This document shows positions 24,384-33,922 of a DNA stretch of 64,000 nt, one piece after another. Below the pieces are notes generated by a model. That model searched no databases. It was not told the DNA's origin and saw only the letters and a program-made list of their open reading frames with translations. Source of the DNA: Areca catechu (Eukaryota; Streptophyta; Magnoliopsida; Arecales; Arecaceae). Where the stretch lies: contig CM038052.1 in NCBI GenBank assembly GCA_021397845.1, positions 141,179,854-141,243,853 on the forward strand, in the 5' to 3' direction. The first letter of the stretch is position 1, and the number at the start of each line of letters is the position of its first letter. A program made the position numbers and the translations under genes.

Positions 24384-26017
24384 TGATGCAGAACAAATAA
24401 AGGGATGCGATGCGGAAGTAAATTAAGATTAACTAATTTTTTTTTTGTTGTTTTTATAGGTTTGTAGAAGTTGGCTTCAAATCAAAGAAAAGTTAACCTA
24501 ACATTGAAAGATACTAATATGATAATTGAAAGCACAATTTTAAGGAAACTAAATTATCAGAGTAGTTTAGAAGCAACGGATCGCTGGGGGTTGAGAAACT
24601 CCCAGACCTAGGGTTTCACTCCGAGCTTTCAACAAAACAGAAATAAAGAGAAGGGAAGGTTTATCTAACCAGACAATGGTCTTCACAGATTTTGGTGGAA
24701 GAACTCTCCCGAGCAGATTGTTGGATCCTCGGAGTCGGATATCTTCGTAATGGATCCTCCAATACTGGTCCTTTGGCGGGTTGGCTTCTCCTGAACTCAA
24801 GATCTGGAAGAGAAGAAAAACAATTGATGGAATCAGAGAGTCAAGGAAAAGATTTACCAGGTTGATGAACTTGAAGATCGAAATTGCTGAAAACTGGATT
24901 CTCCTGGATGCTGATGTGATTTTCCTTGGAACTTGATCTGGATCTGAAGTAGCCGGACTGGATCTGGATGAAGGTGGACGGCCTGGACTTGTAGAGAGAG
25001 AGAGGCCGTGGGAGATGGATGGATCTAGGGTTTGGTGGATGGAAAATAATGAAAGGTGGCTAGGGTTTTGGAATTTCAAGTGGCTAACCTAGGGTTTTGG
25101 ATAAAGATGGAGATCTCTCACCTCCTCAAGGCTCCAATGGAACCCGGATTACCCCCTCACGGAGCTCAACACTTAGAATAGTGCGGAAGAAGAGAAACCT
25201 AGGTTACTCAACACAAGAGAATAGCAAAATATTTTTTCTTCATTGATTTTTTAAAGTTACAAAGAGAGGTCTATTATATAGACCTAAAATTTTCTCCTAG
25301 CTTGTACAAATTCCCATGTGGGACTAAACTCTTCCAACCCCTAGATTAGGTAGAAAATCCTCTCCCTTGGCCGACCAAGAGTCCAAAAAAAATTGGGACG
25401 GCCATAAAGGAATTGTTTTGGAACTTTTATGGCACCTCCTTTGGAGTTGGATTTGGATTTGGAGTCCTCTTCTTCTTATGGTATTTCTTCTTTTCTTCCA
25501 CTCCAAGTTAAGCTCTTTGATTTTGATTTGAACTTCAATTAGGAGTAGGTTGGATGTCCTTCTTTGATTTCTTCTCCAAGAGAAGTTTTCTTCCTTCTTT
25601 GCTTAGGTAAATTAGGCAGGTGTGGGCGCCTCCTTTAATTTAGCCTCCAATTTGATTTTTTCTTCTTTGGATGTGGGGACCATGACACTGGGATGCCTCT
25701 ATGGCGCCTCCTGGACTCTGGCGTGTGCTCGGAGTGTGGCTGGGCGTGTGGCTTGGAGTGTGGCCTCCACTTGCTTGAACCTTGAGTTGATTGGAAGAGA
25801 AATGTGGCACCATTTTGGACCCAATTGAAACCACATTGGGACTTGCACCGAGTCAACATGACTCAACAAAATTTAAATGGTGACTCAAGAAATAAATAAA
25901 ATAAATAAACTGGTTGACCAGGTCAACCTTTATTACAAACCCTAATTTCTCGGGCAATGTCAATCAGAGATCCAAATGGAGCTCTGAAGTCTTCTTCTGA
26001 GTCTGGTGCCCGCACCA
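24384..26017 (-). repeat. 5' LTR of element A (promoter copy)
   Basis: It is 1634 bp with intact TG...CA ends and is nearly identical to 17101-18735. It is the copy that would drive transcription of the gag-pol frame. Confidence 0.92.
25268..25284 (-). promoter_or_regulatory. TATA box inside a perfect inverted repeat, 5' LTR of A
   Basis: GGTCTATTATATAGACC has seven-base arms (GGTCTAT / ATAGACC) around three central bases. The TATA element lies within it. The same 17-mer, reversed, is at 34657-34673 in B. Confidence 0.55.
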
Positions 26018-26028
26018 TGCCCGCACCA

Positions 26029-26806
26029 TGGAAGATCGTACAAAAGCTCGAGGAGCCGGTGGAGGGGGTGGCAGGGGCAGCGGAGATTAGGTCGATGGTC
26101 TTTTCCTTCTAGGATCCATCGACGTCAATGCCACCAGTTGCGACGGGGGACTGGTAGCCAGGGTTCTTCGCTCTGGAAAGTGACTTACGGTGTCGAATCA
26201 GGTAGTGGAGAAGAAGGCGGACAGTGGAGATGACTCCGGGTGGATCCGCAGAGGATTGGAGATCGAATGAGTCCGGTGGTTCGAATGGCTGTGGAGCAAG
26301 AACAGGGGAGCTTCGGCCAAGGCAACTCCTTTGATGAGGAAGATGATGGGCAGTCAGAGATGCGGTGGGCTTGGACAGCGAGGAAGCCCTTATAGTTGAG
26401 GAGGCAGTGGGAGAAGGAGGAGCAGGCGGGATCATGGTGGCGGGCGGCAAGGAGGTCGGCTATGGTGGCTGCACGAACAGAGGGTTGGGCAGAGAGGAAG
26501 GACTGCTCCTTGACCTGGCACTGCCTGATGCGGAGCTCCTCCTAGTGCTAGCGGATAGTGGAGGCGTGGTTGATGGTGACCTGGCCGAGGTGGCGGCTTG
26601 CAACGCGGATCTGGACCATCCAATCAGAGGATTGGGCAGATCTGGACCGATTTGGGTGGAGATGGAGATGGAGCGGATGGAGTCATGGTCGGCTAGATGG
26701 TTGCCGTGGCTATGGGCAGTTGATCAAGAGCAGGAAAGGCAGAGAATGACAGAACCGATTGGGAAATATGGGGTTTGGAAATAAATGTATCCTAACCTGA
26801 CCTAAA
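26029..26806 (-). other. GC-rich internal region of element P, next to its 5' LTR
   Basis: On the minus strand this follows the primer site at 26807-26818. It is GC-rich with Pro/Ser-rich frames (for example 26109-26450). The other strand is open over a similar span, which is typical of biased composition rather than a gene. The region continues at 3515-3605 and 717-1093 once D and S are removed. No capsid, protease or polymerase motif is visible. Confidence 0.45.
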
Positions 26807-26818
26807 GCTCTGATACCA
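26807..26818 (-). other. Primer-binding site of element P
   Basis: GCTCTGATACCA, the exact complement of TGGTATCAGAGC, lies seven bases from the LTR end. Confidence 0.8.
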
Positions 26819-26825
26819 TAATTTA

Positions 26826-27420
26826 TGGGGGATAGAGGTAGGATCGTTGGCGAGCCTAGAAGTCACCAAAATTAGGGTATCATATTTTTTTTTTGGATTT
26901 TTTTCTAGGGATGGTGAAGGAACAAGGGGGATGGAAGTTTTAGGATTTGGAACTCATGGACTTTAGGACTCACACTAACGAAGAGACCTCTCACCTCTAG
27001 GGCATTCTACCCTTTTCGATACTTGGAGGCATTAGGGTGAATCTTAAAGGTCATGAGGGGATAAAGAAAATGGAATGGGAAGTAGGATAACTAGATATGA
27101 CCTATCATCATGTCTTGGGTTGGGTCTCTTACCCTCTCCTTACGGAGCGAAATAAAAAAACCACTCTTTTCTAAAACTCATTTTCATTCCCAAAACTATC
27201 TTTTACAAAGGACTAAGGGTAGTATTTATAGACCTGTCCAACCCTCATTTGAATTTGAATATAGGATAAAAAGATAGGGATGACTCAAATTCAAATACAA
27301 GATAAGATAAGCCTATCCATATCTCAATCCTAACCGACCAAATCCTAATTCAAAATTCAAACAAAAGATAAAGATAAATCCTAAACAAATTTATTCTGGA
27401 TATCCTCCGAGATTCGTACA
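26826..27420 (-). repeat. 5' LTR of element P
   Basis: In element sense it runs from TGTACGAATCTCGG to CTATCCCCCA, 595 bp, followed by the primer site. A TATA-like TCTATAAATACT lies at 27221-27232. The downstream half resembles, inverted, bases 400-680. The partner LTR should lie left of the window. The five bases beyond it (GCTCC, 27421-27425) are the candidate target duplication. Confidence 0.65.
27221..27232 (-). promoter_or_regulatory. TATA-like box of the P LTR
   Basis: On minus it is TCTATAAATACT, about 400 bases from the LTR end, at the position expected for a promoter ahead of R. Confidence 0.5.
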
Positions 27421-27432
27421 GCTCCAAGATTC

Positions 27433-27822
27433 ATGCTTGCTCCGAGATATGTGCTGGCGATGTCCCCATCACTTCTTGATGACCTTCCACCATCTAGGAA
27501 CACCCAACTTGCCTTGGAACTTGCACCCATAGATCAATGTCCAAGTTTTAAGATCATCCTAAATAACCAAGGTCTGTTTCATGCTTCCCATAAGCCACCC
27601 CAAGACTCTGATTCCTATTTCCTACCCTTCCCTGAGTCTTCTCATGTTTCTAGAGCCATGGGGCTATATTTTGTTGAGATTACCGGATTGCATGACTCCT
27701 TAGAGCCCATCCCTTTTGCCATCTGCTTCTGGTATACCTTATGGCATTTGTTAGGGATCCATGGTAATTTTTCTTATGCATACCAGACCAAGGTCAAACC
27801 AAGAGAGTCAATAATCTGTTAG
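27433..27822 (+). pseudogene. Integrase-core remnant ORF of element Q
   Basis: 129 codons, probably the 3' part of a longer frame. The early part (MSPSLLDDLPPS) resembles the linker before RT in A (VFPEDLPDHLPP). The last 72 residues align without gaps to A integrase from residue 1230, except for a six-residue loss that removes the SDRD segment with the second catalytic Asp. The FW.TLWHLLG motif is kept and the region of the catalytic Glu is replaced. It cannot be an active integrase. The same form occurs in C, F and G. The ATG may not be a real start. Confidence 0.6.
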
Positions 27823-27985
27823 GTTTAGGCCCTAGAGAGTCCAATAAAATTCTGTTCTATAGGAATGCTTAGTTGAGTCTGCATTTTGCATCATGTTAGA
27901 ATTCTGCATTAAGTACAAATTTGAAAATAATTTGGCTGATTCCCGAAGACAGATAAAAAGTAGATCTAGGGTTCTACAATAATAA
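27823..27985 (+). other. Spacer after the integrase-remnant ORF of Q
   Basis: The sequence resembles the segment after the homologous ORF in C (44720-44873, minus) and G (61860-61922, minus), including GGCCCTA...CCAATAAA. No ORF is supported. Confidence 0.4.
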
Positions 27986-28255
27986 GAGAGGAAAGTGGAT
28001 CGAGCATGTCTTGGATGACCAAGCTATCACCACCCGGGGCAAAGGTTATCAACGTTACTTGGTCCGAAGGGAAGGCTGACCAAAGTCCGATGACTCGTGG
28101 ATTACCTTGGAGGACTTGCAACGCCTTGACCCCGACCTTCTTGAAGAGTACCAAAGCCAAATCAACTCTCACTCGATAGGGTCGAGTTCCTCCCACCCCG
28201 GGAGAACTGGTGTGGGCACCAGAATCCGACAAAGGCTCCTCAACCCTCTGTTGAT
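27986..28255 (+). pseudogene. Chromodomain remnant of element Q
   Basis: The translation aligns with the A chromodomain (VLDDQAITTRGKGYQRYLV, then DDSWITLEDLQRLDPD), with one in-frame TGA between the two parts. The frame runs on through the palindrome and polypurine tract into the LTR, as in A and B. Confidence 0.65.
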
Positions 28256-29759
28256 ATGTAATTAGGGTTCCAATTTTTCAGGTTTTGTAATAAGGCTTCA
28301 AGCCTAAGCATTGTATTTTTTTTAGTCATGAATTTTGTCTCAATTGCTTTTGTTTAGTCTTGTACATTGACCAATTTGGTCAAGTTGTGTCCTGTATTAA
28401 TTCTAGTCCGAGTCTGGGTCCAAATCGAAGTGGTCTTTGAGTCCAACTCAACTACTATTGGGCCAAGCCTTGAAGGATGACATTTTCAGCCCTGGGGTGC
28501 CACTTTACCATCCCATGTGGTGCCTACTCACCTTGCCAAGTGGGCGGCACAAGTCTAATTTCTTGGGTGCCAAAGGAGACAACATCACAAGATCCTTTCC
28601 TCCCTTCCCTCCCCCCATCAAGCTACTTGCTAAAGGAGTCATGGGTGACCAAGGAAAGGTTGAGGAAATAGGCCTTGCCCCAAGCCCCATATCATGTTTC
28701 TCTCCAAAGTTGGGTGGGCAACCAAGGAAAGAAGAAAGACATAAGCCTTGCTCCAAGCCCCATATCTTGTTTCTCTCCAAAGAGGGGTGGGCGACCAAGG
28801 AAAGAAGAAAGACACAAGCCTTGCATCATGCCTTCTTCCCAAAATGTGTGATCAACTTTCCAAGTCCAAGGGCACCAAGATCCTTCCTCCAAGCCCAAAA
28901 TCAAGCCATGCCAACTTCATGCAAAGCCTTGGTCAGCCAAGAAGAAGGGAATGTAGATTTGGCATTTTTTTCAAGAGAAGACATGTAATTTTTCATTTGA
29001 ATTTGAAAAGGATCCTAAGGTTCCTATATAAAGGACCTTACCCCTCATTTGTATGGTAAATGTTGATGAATGAAAAGAAAAAGGTTTGAGTGCTACTCTT
29101 CCTGTTAGTTGCCTTCGTTCCTTAAGAACATCGATCTCCATGAGGGAGTGCCTTCACCTTCGGGCGTCGAGAGGTGTGAGGCCTCAAGTTACCTTCTCTT
29201 TCGTGCAAGCCACCCTCCATCTTCGAGCTCGGAGTCCATCGGGATGATCCACCTTGATGCCTAGCAAGAAGAACTCCATCCCCCACCAACCTCAACTCTC
29301 ATTCCTTCATCTCTTATTTTCTTCTTATTGAATCCTAACTCTTCCCTTGATTGCTTGTAGGTCCTCTGGGTACCACAAATACAGAGTCAGTCTCCCTTGA
29401 TTTCGAGACCTTTGGATAAAAAGCCGGTGCATCCGTGGGGTTGAAGGCTCGATCATCCAGGCTGCATCCACAAGAGCAAGTGAACTCGACATTGGAAACT
29501 TCAGAACTTTTAAGATTTGCGACCCTAAAACTCTTAAGTTGGTATTGATTCGAGAGCTAAGTTCTATAGGGTTTCTAAATCTCGAGGTCCTCTTTTTATC
29601 CTTGTTTAGGGACTTACTTGCTTTCTTGAAGTTCTTGTTATTCTAGAAACCCTAGATCTACTCTTGTCTGTCTTCAGGAATTCTAAATCCATAAAATCAC
29701 AAACAAAAAGATCACTTGCATCATTTTTCTCATCCTGCATCTAGTTAGTCCTGCATTAG
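28208..29759 (+). repeat. 3' LTR of element Q
   Basis: It starts TGGTGTGGGCACCAG and ends TCCTGCATTA (final CA lost), 1552 bp. About 2.3 copies of a 73-bp repeat start near 28648, each containing ACCAAGGAAAG. A 183-codon frame over this repeat (28437-28988) is considered spurious. The last 400 bases match the fragments at 31699-32125 and 32171-32585. Confidence 0.65.
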
Positions 29760-29816
29760 TCTCACACCCCTTAAAATTCCGAAGAACAAAGGCAAACTAA
29801 GGCCTCACACCCCTCA
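29760..29816 (+). repeat. LTR remnant I, left piece
   Basis: This short piece of chromovirus-like LTR (GGCCTCACACCCC motif) is interrupted by H. It continues at 31442 after the CCTCA duplication. Its own upstream part is missing. Confidence 0.5.
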
Positions 29817-31436
29817 TGGTGCGGGCACCAGACTCAGAAGAAGACTTCAGAGCTCCATCTGGATCTCTGATTAACCTTGCCCGAAGAATTAGGGTTTTTT
29901 GGTTTTTAATAAGAGTTGACTAGATCAACTTAATTTAGCTTGAGTCTACATTACCTGCATTTTATTTTGTTGAGTCATGTTGACTCAGTAGTGGACTAGG
30001 GTTTCAAAATGGGATGTTACACTTTCTTCCAAGACCAGGCAAGTGGACACCACACTCCCAGTCCAGGGGGCGCCATATCCACATCCAGCAGCTTTTGGTC
30101 CCCACTCCACAGATGGAAACTTCCTTCTCTCATGCGCCAGATAAAGAGAAGTCCACCAAGAGACCACAAATCAAGGGGGCGGCCAAGACTTTCCCAAGAA
30201 ACCCAAAGCAAAGAAGGGAAGAAATCATCTTGGAAGAGAATTTCAAGGGGGCGCCCACTACCTGCCAAAGACATCCAAAACAAAGATGGGAAGGACCTTG
30301 ACTTAGGGAGGAAGAAAAGGGAGGAGTCCAAAAGAGTTGATCCAGGGAAGGAAGAAAATTTTTCTTGAAAATCCAAGCAAGGTGGCGCCATCTACCTGCC
30401 ATTTATAACCCAAATCCTATTTTTTTGGTATTTTGGCCGACCATATGTAAGGGATTTGCCCTGATTTGGAGATCCCCTCCTTTAGTCCCACATGGGAAGA
30501 TGTGAAACCCTCTTCCCTTGTAATGCCTTATAAAATAAACCCCTCTTGTAAGTTTACAACAATCAGATGAATGAAGCCAATTATTTTTTAGCAAACTTTG
30601 TGTTTTCTCTCTTCCGCACTTGCATCCAGGTGTTGAGCTCCGTGAGGGAGTAAATCCGGGTTCCCCTGGAACTTTGAGGAGGTGTGAGATCTCCAAAACC
30701 CTAAACCCTAGGTTAGCCACTCAATTCCCAAACCCTAGCCGCCATCACCCTTCTCTTTCCACCAAGCCCTAGTCTTTTCCTCTTCTCACGGCCACCTTCG
30801 CCAAGTCCTGGCCGACCACCAGCATCCGACTCCAGTCCAGATACTGCAGATCTACAGCAATTCTAAGAGGAAGTCAGATCGGCCTCTAGGAGAATTCGAT
30901 TTCAGCAACTTCAGCTTTCAAGTTCTTCAACCTGGTAAGATCTTTTCTTGAGTTTCTGAATTCCATCATTTGTTCCTCTTCTTTTCCAGATCTTGAGTCC
31001 AGGAGAAGCCGACCAAGCCACGAGACCAGTATTGGAGGATCCATTGCGAAGATAGCCGACTCCGAGGATCCCACAATCTGCTCGAGAGAGTTCTTCCACC
31101 AGAATCCTGAGAAGATCACTGTCTGGTGAGTAAACCGTCCCTCCTCTCTATTTCTGTTCTGTTGAAAGTTCAGAGCGAAACCCTAGGTCTGGGAGTTTCT
31201 CAACCCCCAGCGATCCGTTACTTCTGAACTACTCTGATAATTTGGTTCCTTCTAAACTGTGCTTTCAATCTTTACTTAGTTTCCTTCAACGTAGTTTAGC
31301 TTTACTTTGAGTCAAAGCCAATTTCTGAAATATATATATATAAAAAAAAAAAATTAATCTTAATTTTACTTCCGCATACACTTCTTTGTTCTTTGTTCTG
31401 CATCATTTTTGGTATCAGAGCTTCCGTGCTGCATCA
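29817..31436 (+). mobile_element. Element H: one LTR, primer site and a 3' scar
   Basis: An A/B-family LTR (29817-31405, TGGTGCGGGCACCAG to TTCTGCATCA, 1589 bp) is followed by TGGTATCAGAGC (31410-31421), then nine bases, then TGCATCA, then the target duplication CCTCA (29812-29816 and 31437-31441). The whole interior and all but the last bases of the 3' LTR are gone. This is not a simple solo LTR, because the primer site is retained. A 119-codon frame inside (30009-30368) is not convincing. Confidence 0.8.
31410..31421 (+). other. Primer-binding site of element H
   Basis: Exact TGGTATCAGAGC, four bases after the LTR. Confidence 0.88.
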
Positions 31437-31441
31437 CCTCA

Positions 31442-32125
31442 ACACTCAAAAGCGAAGGCATAGGGTCTCCCACCCCTCGACGTCCGAAGGTGAAGGCAAG
31501 ATAGGCCTCCACCCACTCCCTCATGAAGGTCGACGTCCTCAAAGAATGAAGGCAACACTATTAGGCCTCTCACCCTCCCCATGTGGGGGTGAACAAAGAA
31601 ACAATCTTCTAAAAACTCATTTTATTCTTCACCACCATTCTCAACTTTTGTTCTCTAATTTCTTACTTGCTTCTTGATAATTTCTAACCCTTCACTTGGG
31701 TGCTCGCAGGTCCTTCAGGTGCCACAGACAATGGAGTCGATCTTCCTTGCCTTTGCGACCATCGGATGGAAAGCCAGCAAATCCGTAGGGTTGAAGGCTT
31801 GATTTTCCAGGTCGCATCTACGAGAGCAAGTGAACTCGACATCGGGTGCATCAAAGTTTTTTTTCAAAATTTGCATCCCTAAAAGTCCTATGTAGATATT
31901 GATCGAAGAGCTAAGTCCTTTGTGGTTTCTCAATCCCGAGGTCCTCTTCTTATTTTTGTTTAGGGGCTATCTTGCATGCTAGAAAGTTCTTATCATTTTA
32001 GAATCTCTAGATCTGCTCTTTGCTTATTTCGAGAATTCTTAAATCCACCAAAACTTTAAAAAAAGTTAACAAGAGAAATCATTTGCATCAGCATGCATCT
32101 TAGCATCACTCAGTCCCACAACATC
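31442..32125 (+). repeat. LTR remnant I, right piece
   Basis: This continues 29760-29816. It contains the GC-rich repeat region, then a U5-like half (from about 31699) shared with Q and J. It ends CCCACAACATC next to a primer-like site. Confidence 0.55.
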
Positions 32126-32137
32126 TGGTATTGGAGC
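32126..32137 (+). other. Degenerate primer-binding site of I
   Basis: TGGTATTGGAGC differs from TGGTATCAGAGC at two positions and directly follows the LTR end. Confidence 0.5.
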
Positions 32138-32170
32138 CTGGTTAGGACTTAGTCTTCTTAAGTACTTGGA

Positions 32171-32585
32171 TTGGGTGCTCGCAGGTCCTCCAGGTGCCAC
32201 GGACAACAGAGTCGATCTCCCTTGCCTTCGCGACCATCAGACGGAAAGCCGACGAATCCACAGGGTTGAAGGCTTGATCCTCCAAGCCGCATCCATGAGA
32301 GTGAGTGAACTCGGAATCGGGCCCATCAGAGTTTTTTCAAGGTTTGCATCCCTAATCTCCCAAGTAGATATTGATATAGAGCTAAGTCTTACAGGGTTTC
32401 TCAATCCTGGGGTCCTCTCCTTATCTTTGTTTAGGGGCTATCTTGCATGCTAGAAAGTTCTTATCTTTATAGAATCTCTAGATTTACTCTTTGCTTGTCT
32501 TCAAGAATCTTTAAATCCATTATAAACTTAAAATAACAAAAAGAAGAATCATTAGCATGCATCTTACCATCTTAGTCCCACATCA
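32171..32585 (+). repeat. LTR fragment J (U5-like half)
   Basis: It starts TTGGGTGCTCGCAGG and ends CCCACATCA, a diverged copy of 31699-32125. It abuts the broken 5' LTR of F at 32586, so J or its parent interrupted that LTR. Confidence 0.55.
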
Positions 32586-32782
32586 GTTTCTCAATTCCCG
32601 GGTCCAGGCTTTATTATTCTGCATGGGGTATTTTGCAGGTGTGATAGTTTCTTGCATTACTAGTCTTCCTATTGATTCTTTACTTATTTTCGGGTCTTTA
32701 GCTACTTAATTAAATTCTAAAACAAAATATTAAAAAAAATTAGTTTTTTGGTTTCCATCAGTCCTAGGATCGTCCTGCATCA
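32586..32782 (+). repeat. 5' LTR of F, last 197 bases only
   Basis: It aligns with 52757-52949 at the end of the 3' LTR, including the final TCCTGCATCA. The rest was replaced by fragment J. Confidence 0.8.
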
Positions 32783-32785
32783 ATT

Positions 32786-32797
32786 TGGTATCAAAGC
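32786..32797 (+). other. Primer-binding site of F
   Basis: TGGTATCAAAGC, one base from the TGGTATCAGAGC consensus, three bases after the LTR. Confidence 0.8.
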
Positions 32798-33531
32798 GGA
32801 TTTAGGATAGCATTCATCTGCATTAGGATCACAAACCCTAATTTCTGTATCTTGCTAGTTGCATTAGGTGTCTGTTTTTCATCTGCTTTTGACCACCTAG
32901 GAATTTTATTTTTTTATGAAATTTGCATGACTTGTTCTCTATCTTGTCCTCTATTTTATCATAATTTTTAATTAATTTTATAAAAAGCTAAAAGTCCTAA
33001 AATTCCATATATTAAAAACCCTAACTAAAATCTTGATAATTCTGTATCAGTCTGAAAACCGTAAGATTTGCATCATTATTTGATATTTTTTATATCAAAT
33101 TTGGTTGAGGTCATCACCACCATCCATCATCTATCCTAGAATTTTTCTGATTTTTTTCTACATCGAAATCCATGCAAAATTATGCAGTAATATGAACCCT
33201 AAATCTCAGAATTCTGTGAACTTTGCACACTTGACTCAACCAAACCTAACCAACTTCCACACACCCCAATCCCAAGCCCAATTTATTTGCTAACCTAATC
33301 AACCTAAACCTAATTTTCCACCTCATAAAATATACATAAAATATTATATTTTTCTGATTGTTATTAGTTGCATTAGGACTCATTGTATGTGCATCATTTG
33401 ATTAACCTAATCTTAAGGGCAATTGATATCTAACATCAGAGCAGGATTTCACCACCTGTCCTGGGTCCAAAACAACCATCATCATTCTGACCTAAGCCTA
33501 ATTAAAATTAATTAAAATTAATTAGACCTAA
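32798..33531 (+). other. Leader of F, part before the C insertion
   Basis: AT-rich and without a gene. It ends in CCTAA, the target duplication of C, and resumes at 48789. Confidence 0.7.
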
Positions 33532-33922
33532 TGATGCGGAAAAAAAAAGGGATGAGGATGATGATGCTAGCACGGATGATGCAAAGGTGATTATATCTTG
33601 TTTTCTTTTTTTAGGGTTTTATCTTTGGTTCCCGATTGCAAGCAAAGAGAACCTAGAAAAATTGAAAGCAAAGAGGTCTATGCTAGCAGATCAATCCCTA
33701 AGAAATGATAGACCAGGACCCCAAGATTAAGGAACCCCGGGATTAGGACTAGCTCGATACAATCATTACCTACCTAGGAGATAGGGATGCAAACCTTTCA
33801 ACACTCTGATGCTCATGGTGCAAAGATCGCTCAACCTTGATGGATGCGACCTGGATGTCCGAGCTGTCGAACCCGCGGATAGGATGGCTTTCAATCGGGT
33901 GGTCACAGTGGCAAAGCAATCC
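33532..33922 (-). repeat. 3' LTR of C, first piece
   Basis: It matches 47010-47391 of the other LTR, up to the B insertion site. It ends with AATCC, the left copy of the B target duplication. Confidence 0.85.

Larger units (their letters stand above)
17101..26017 (-). mobile_element. Element A: complete, apparently intact Ty3/gypsy chromovirus
   Basis: At 8917 bp it has LTRs at 17101-18735 and 24384-26017, a primer site at 24368-24379, a polypurine tract at about 18738-18744, one long gag-pol frame, and a perfect 5-bp duplication TGCCC (17096-17100 and 26018-26022). By eye the LTRs differ by about five substitutions and one T-run length, so the insertion is recent. The outer end of the left LTR reads TAATGCAG instead of TGATGCAG, so the terminal CA of the 3' LTR is TA. 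It inserted into LTR 3 of D. Confidence 0.92.
3606..26028 (-). mobile_element. Composite chromovirus D: LTR-internal-LTR-internal-LTR, with A nested in it
   Basis: Three LTRs of 1359-1360 bp (3606-4964, 8507-9866, and 15748-17100 plus 26023-26028) alternate with two internal regions, all on the minus strand. The outermost ends are flanked by CGGAA (3601-3605) and TGGAA (26029-26033). That is a 5-bp duplication with one C-to-T change at a CpG, so the whole array behaves as one insertion. The likely origin is unequal recombination between LTRs of two copies, leaving one shared middle LTR. Element A later entered the terminal bases of the right LTR. Confidence 0.8.
27421..29759 (+). mobile_element. 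Element Q, 3' portion of a non-autonomous chromovirus-like element
   Basis: It contains an integrase-core remnant ORF (27433-27822), an AATAAA-bearing spacer, a chromodomain remnant (about 27986-28255) and a 3' LTR (28208-29759). P abuts its left side, so the 5' part of Q is expected beyond the left edge of P, outside the window. The domain order matches C, F and G. Confidence 0.65.

Noticed and set aside
26365..26784. 139-codon plus-strand frame in the GC-rich region of P
   Set aside because: Both strands are open in this biased segment. No domain, and it runs antisense to the element.
1..27420. Idea that 1-716 and 26826-27420 are the two LTRs of one element
   Set aside because: They are in opposite orientation and differ in sequence and ends, so they cannot be a direct LTR pair.
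28437..28988. 183-codon frame in the Q LTR
   Set aside because: Produced by a 73-bp repeat and Pro/Lys-rich LTR sequence; no homologous frame in other LTRs.
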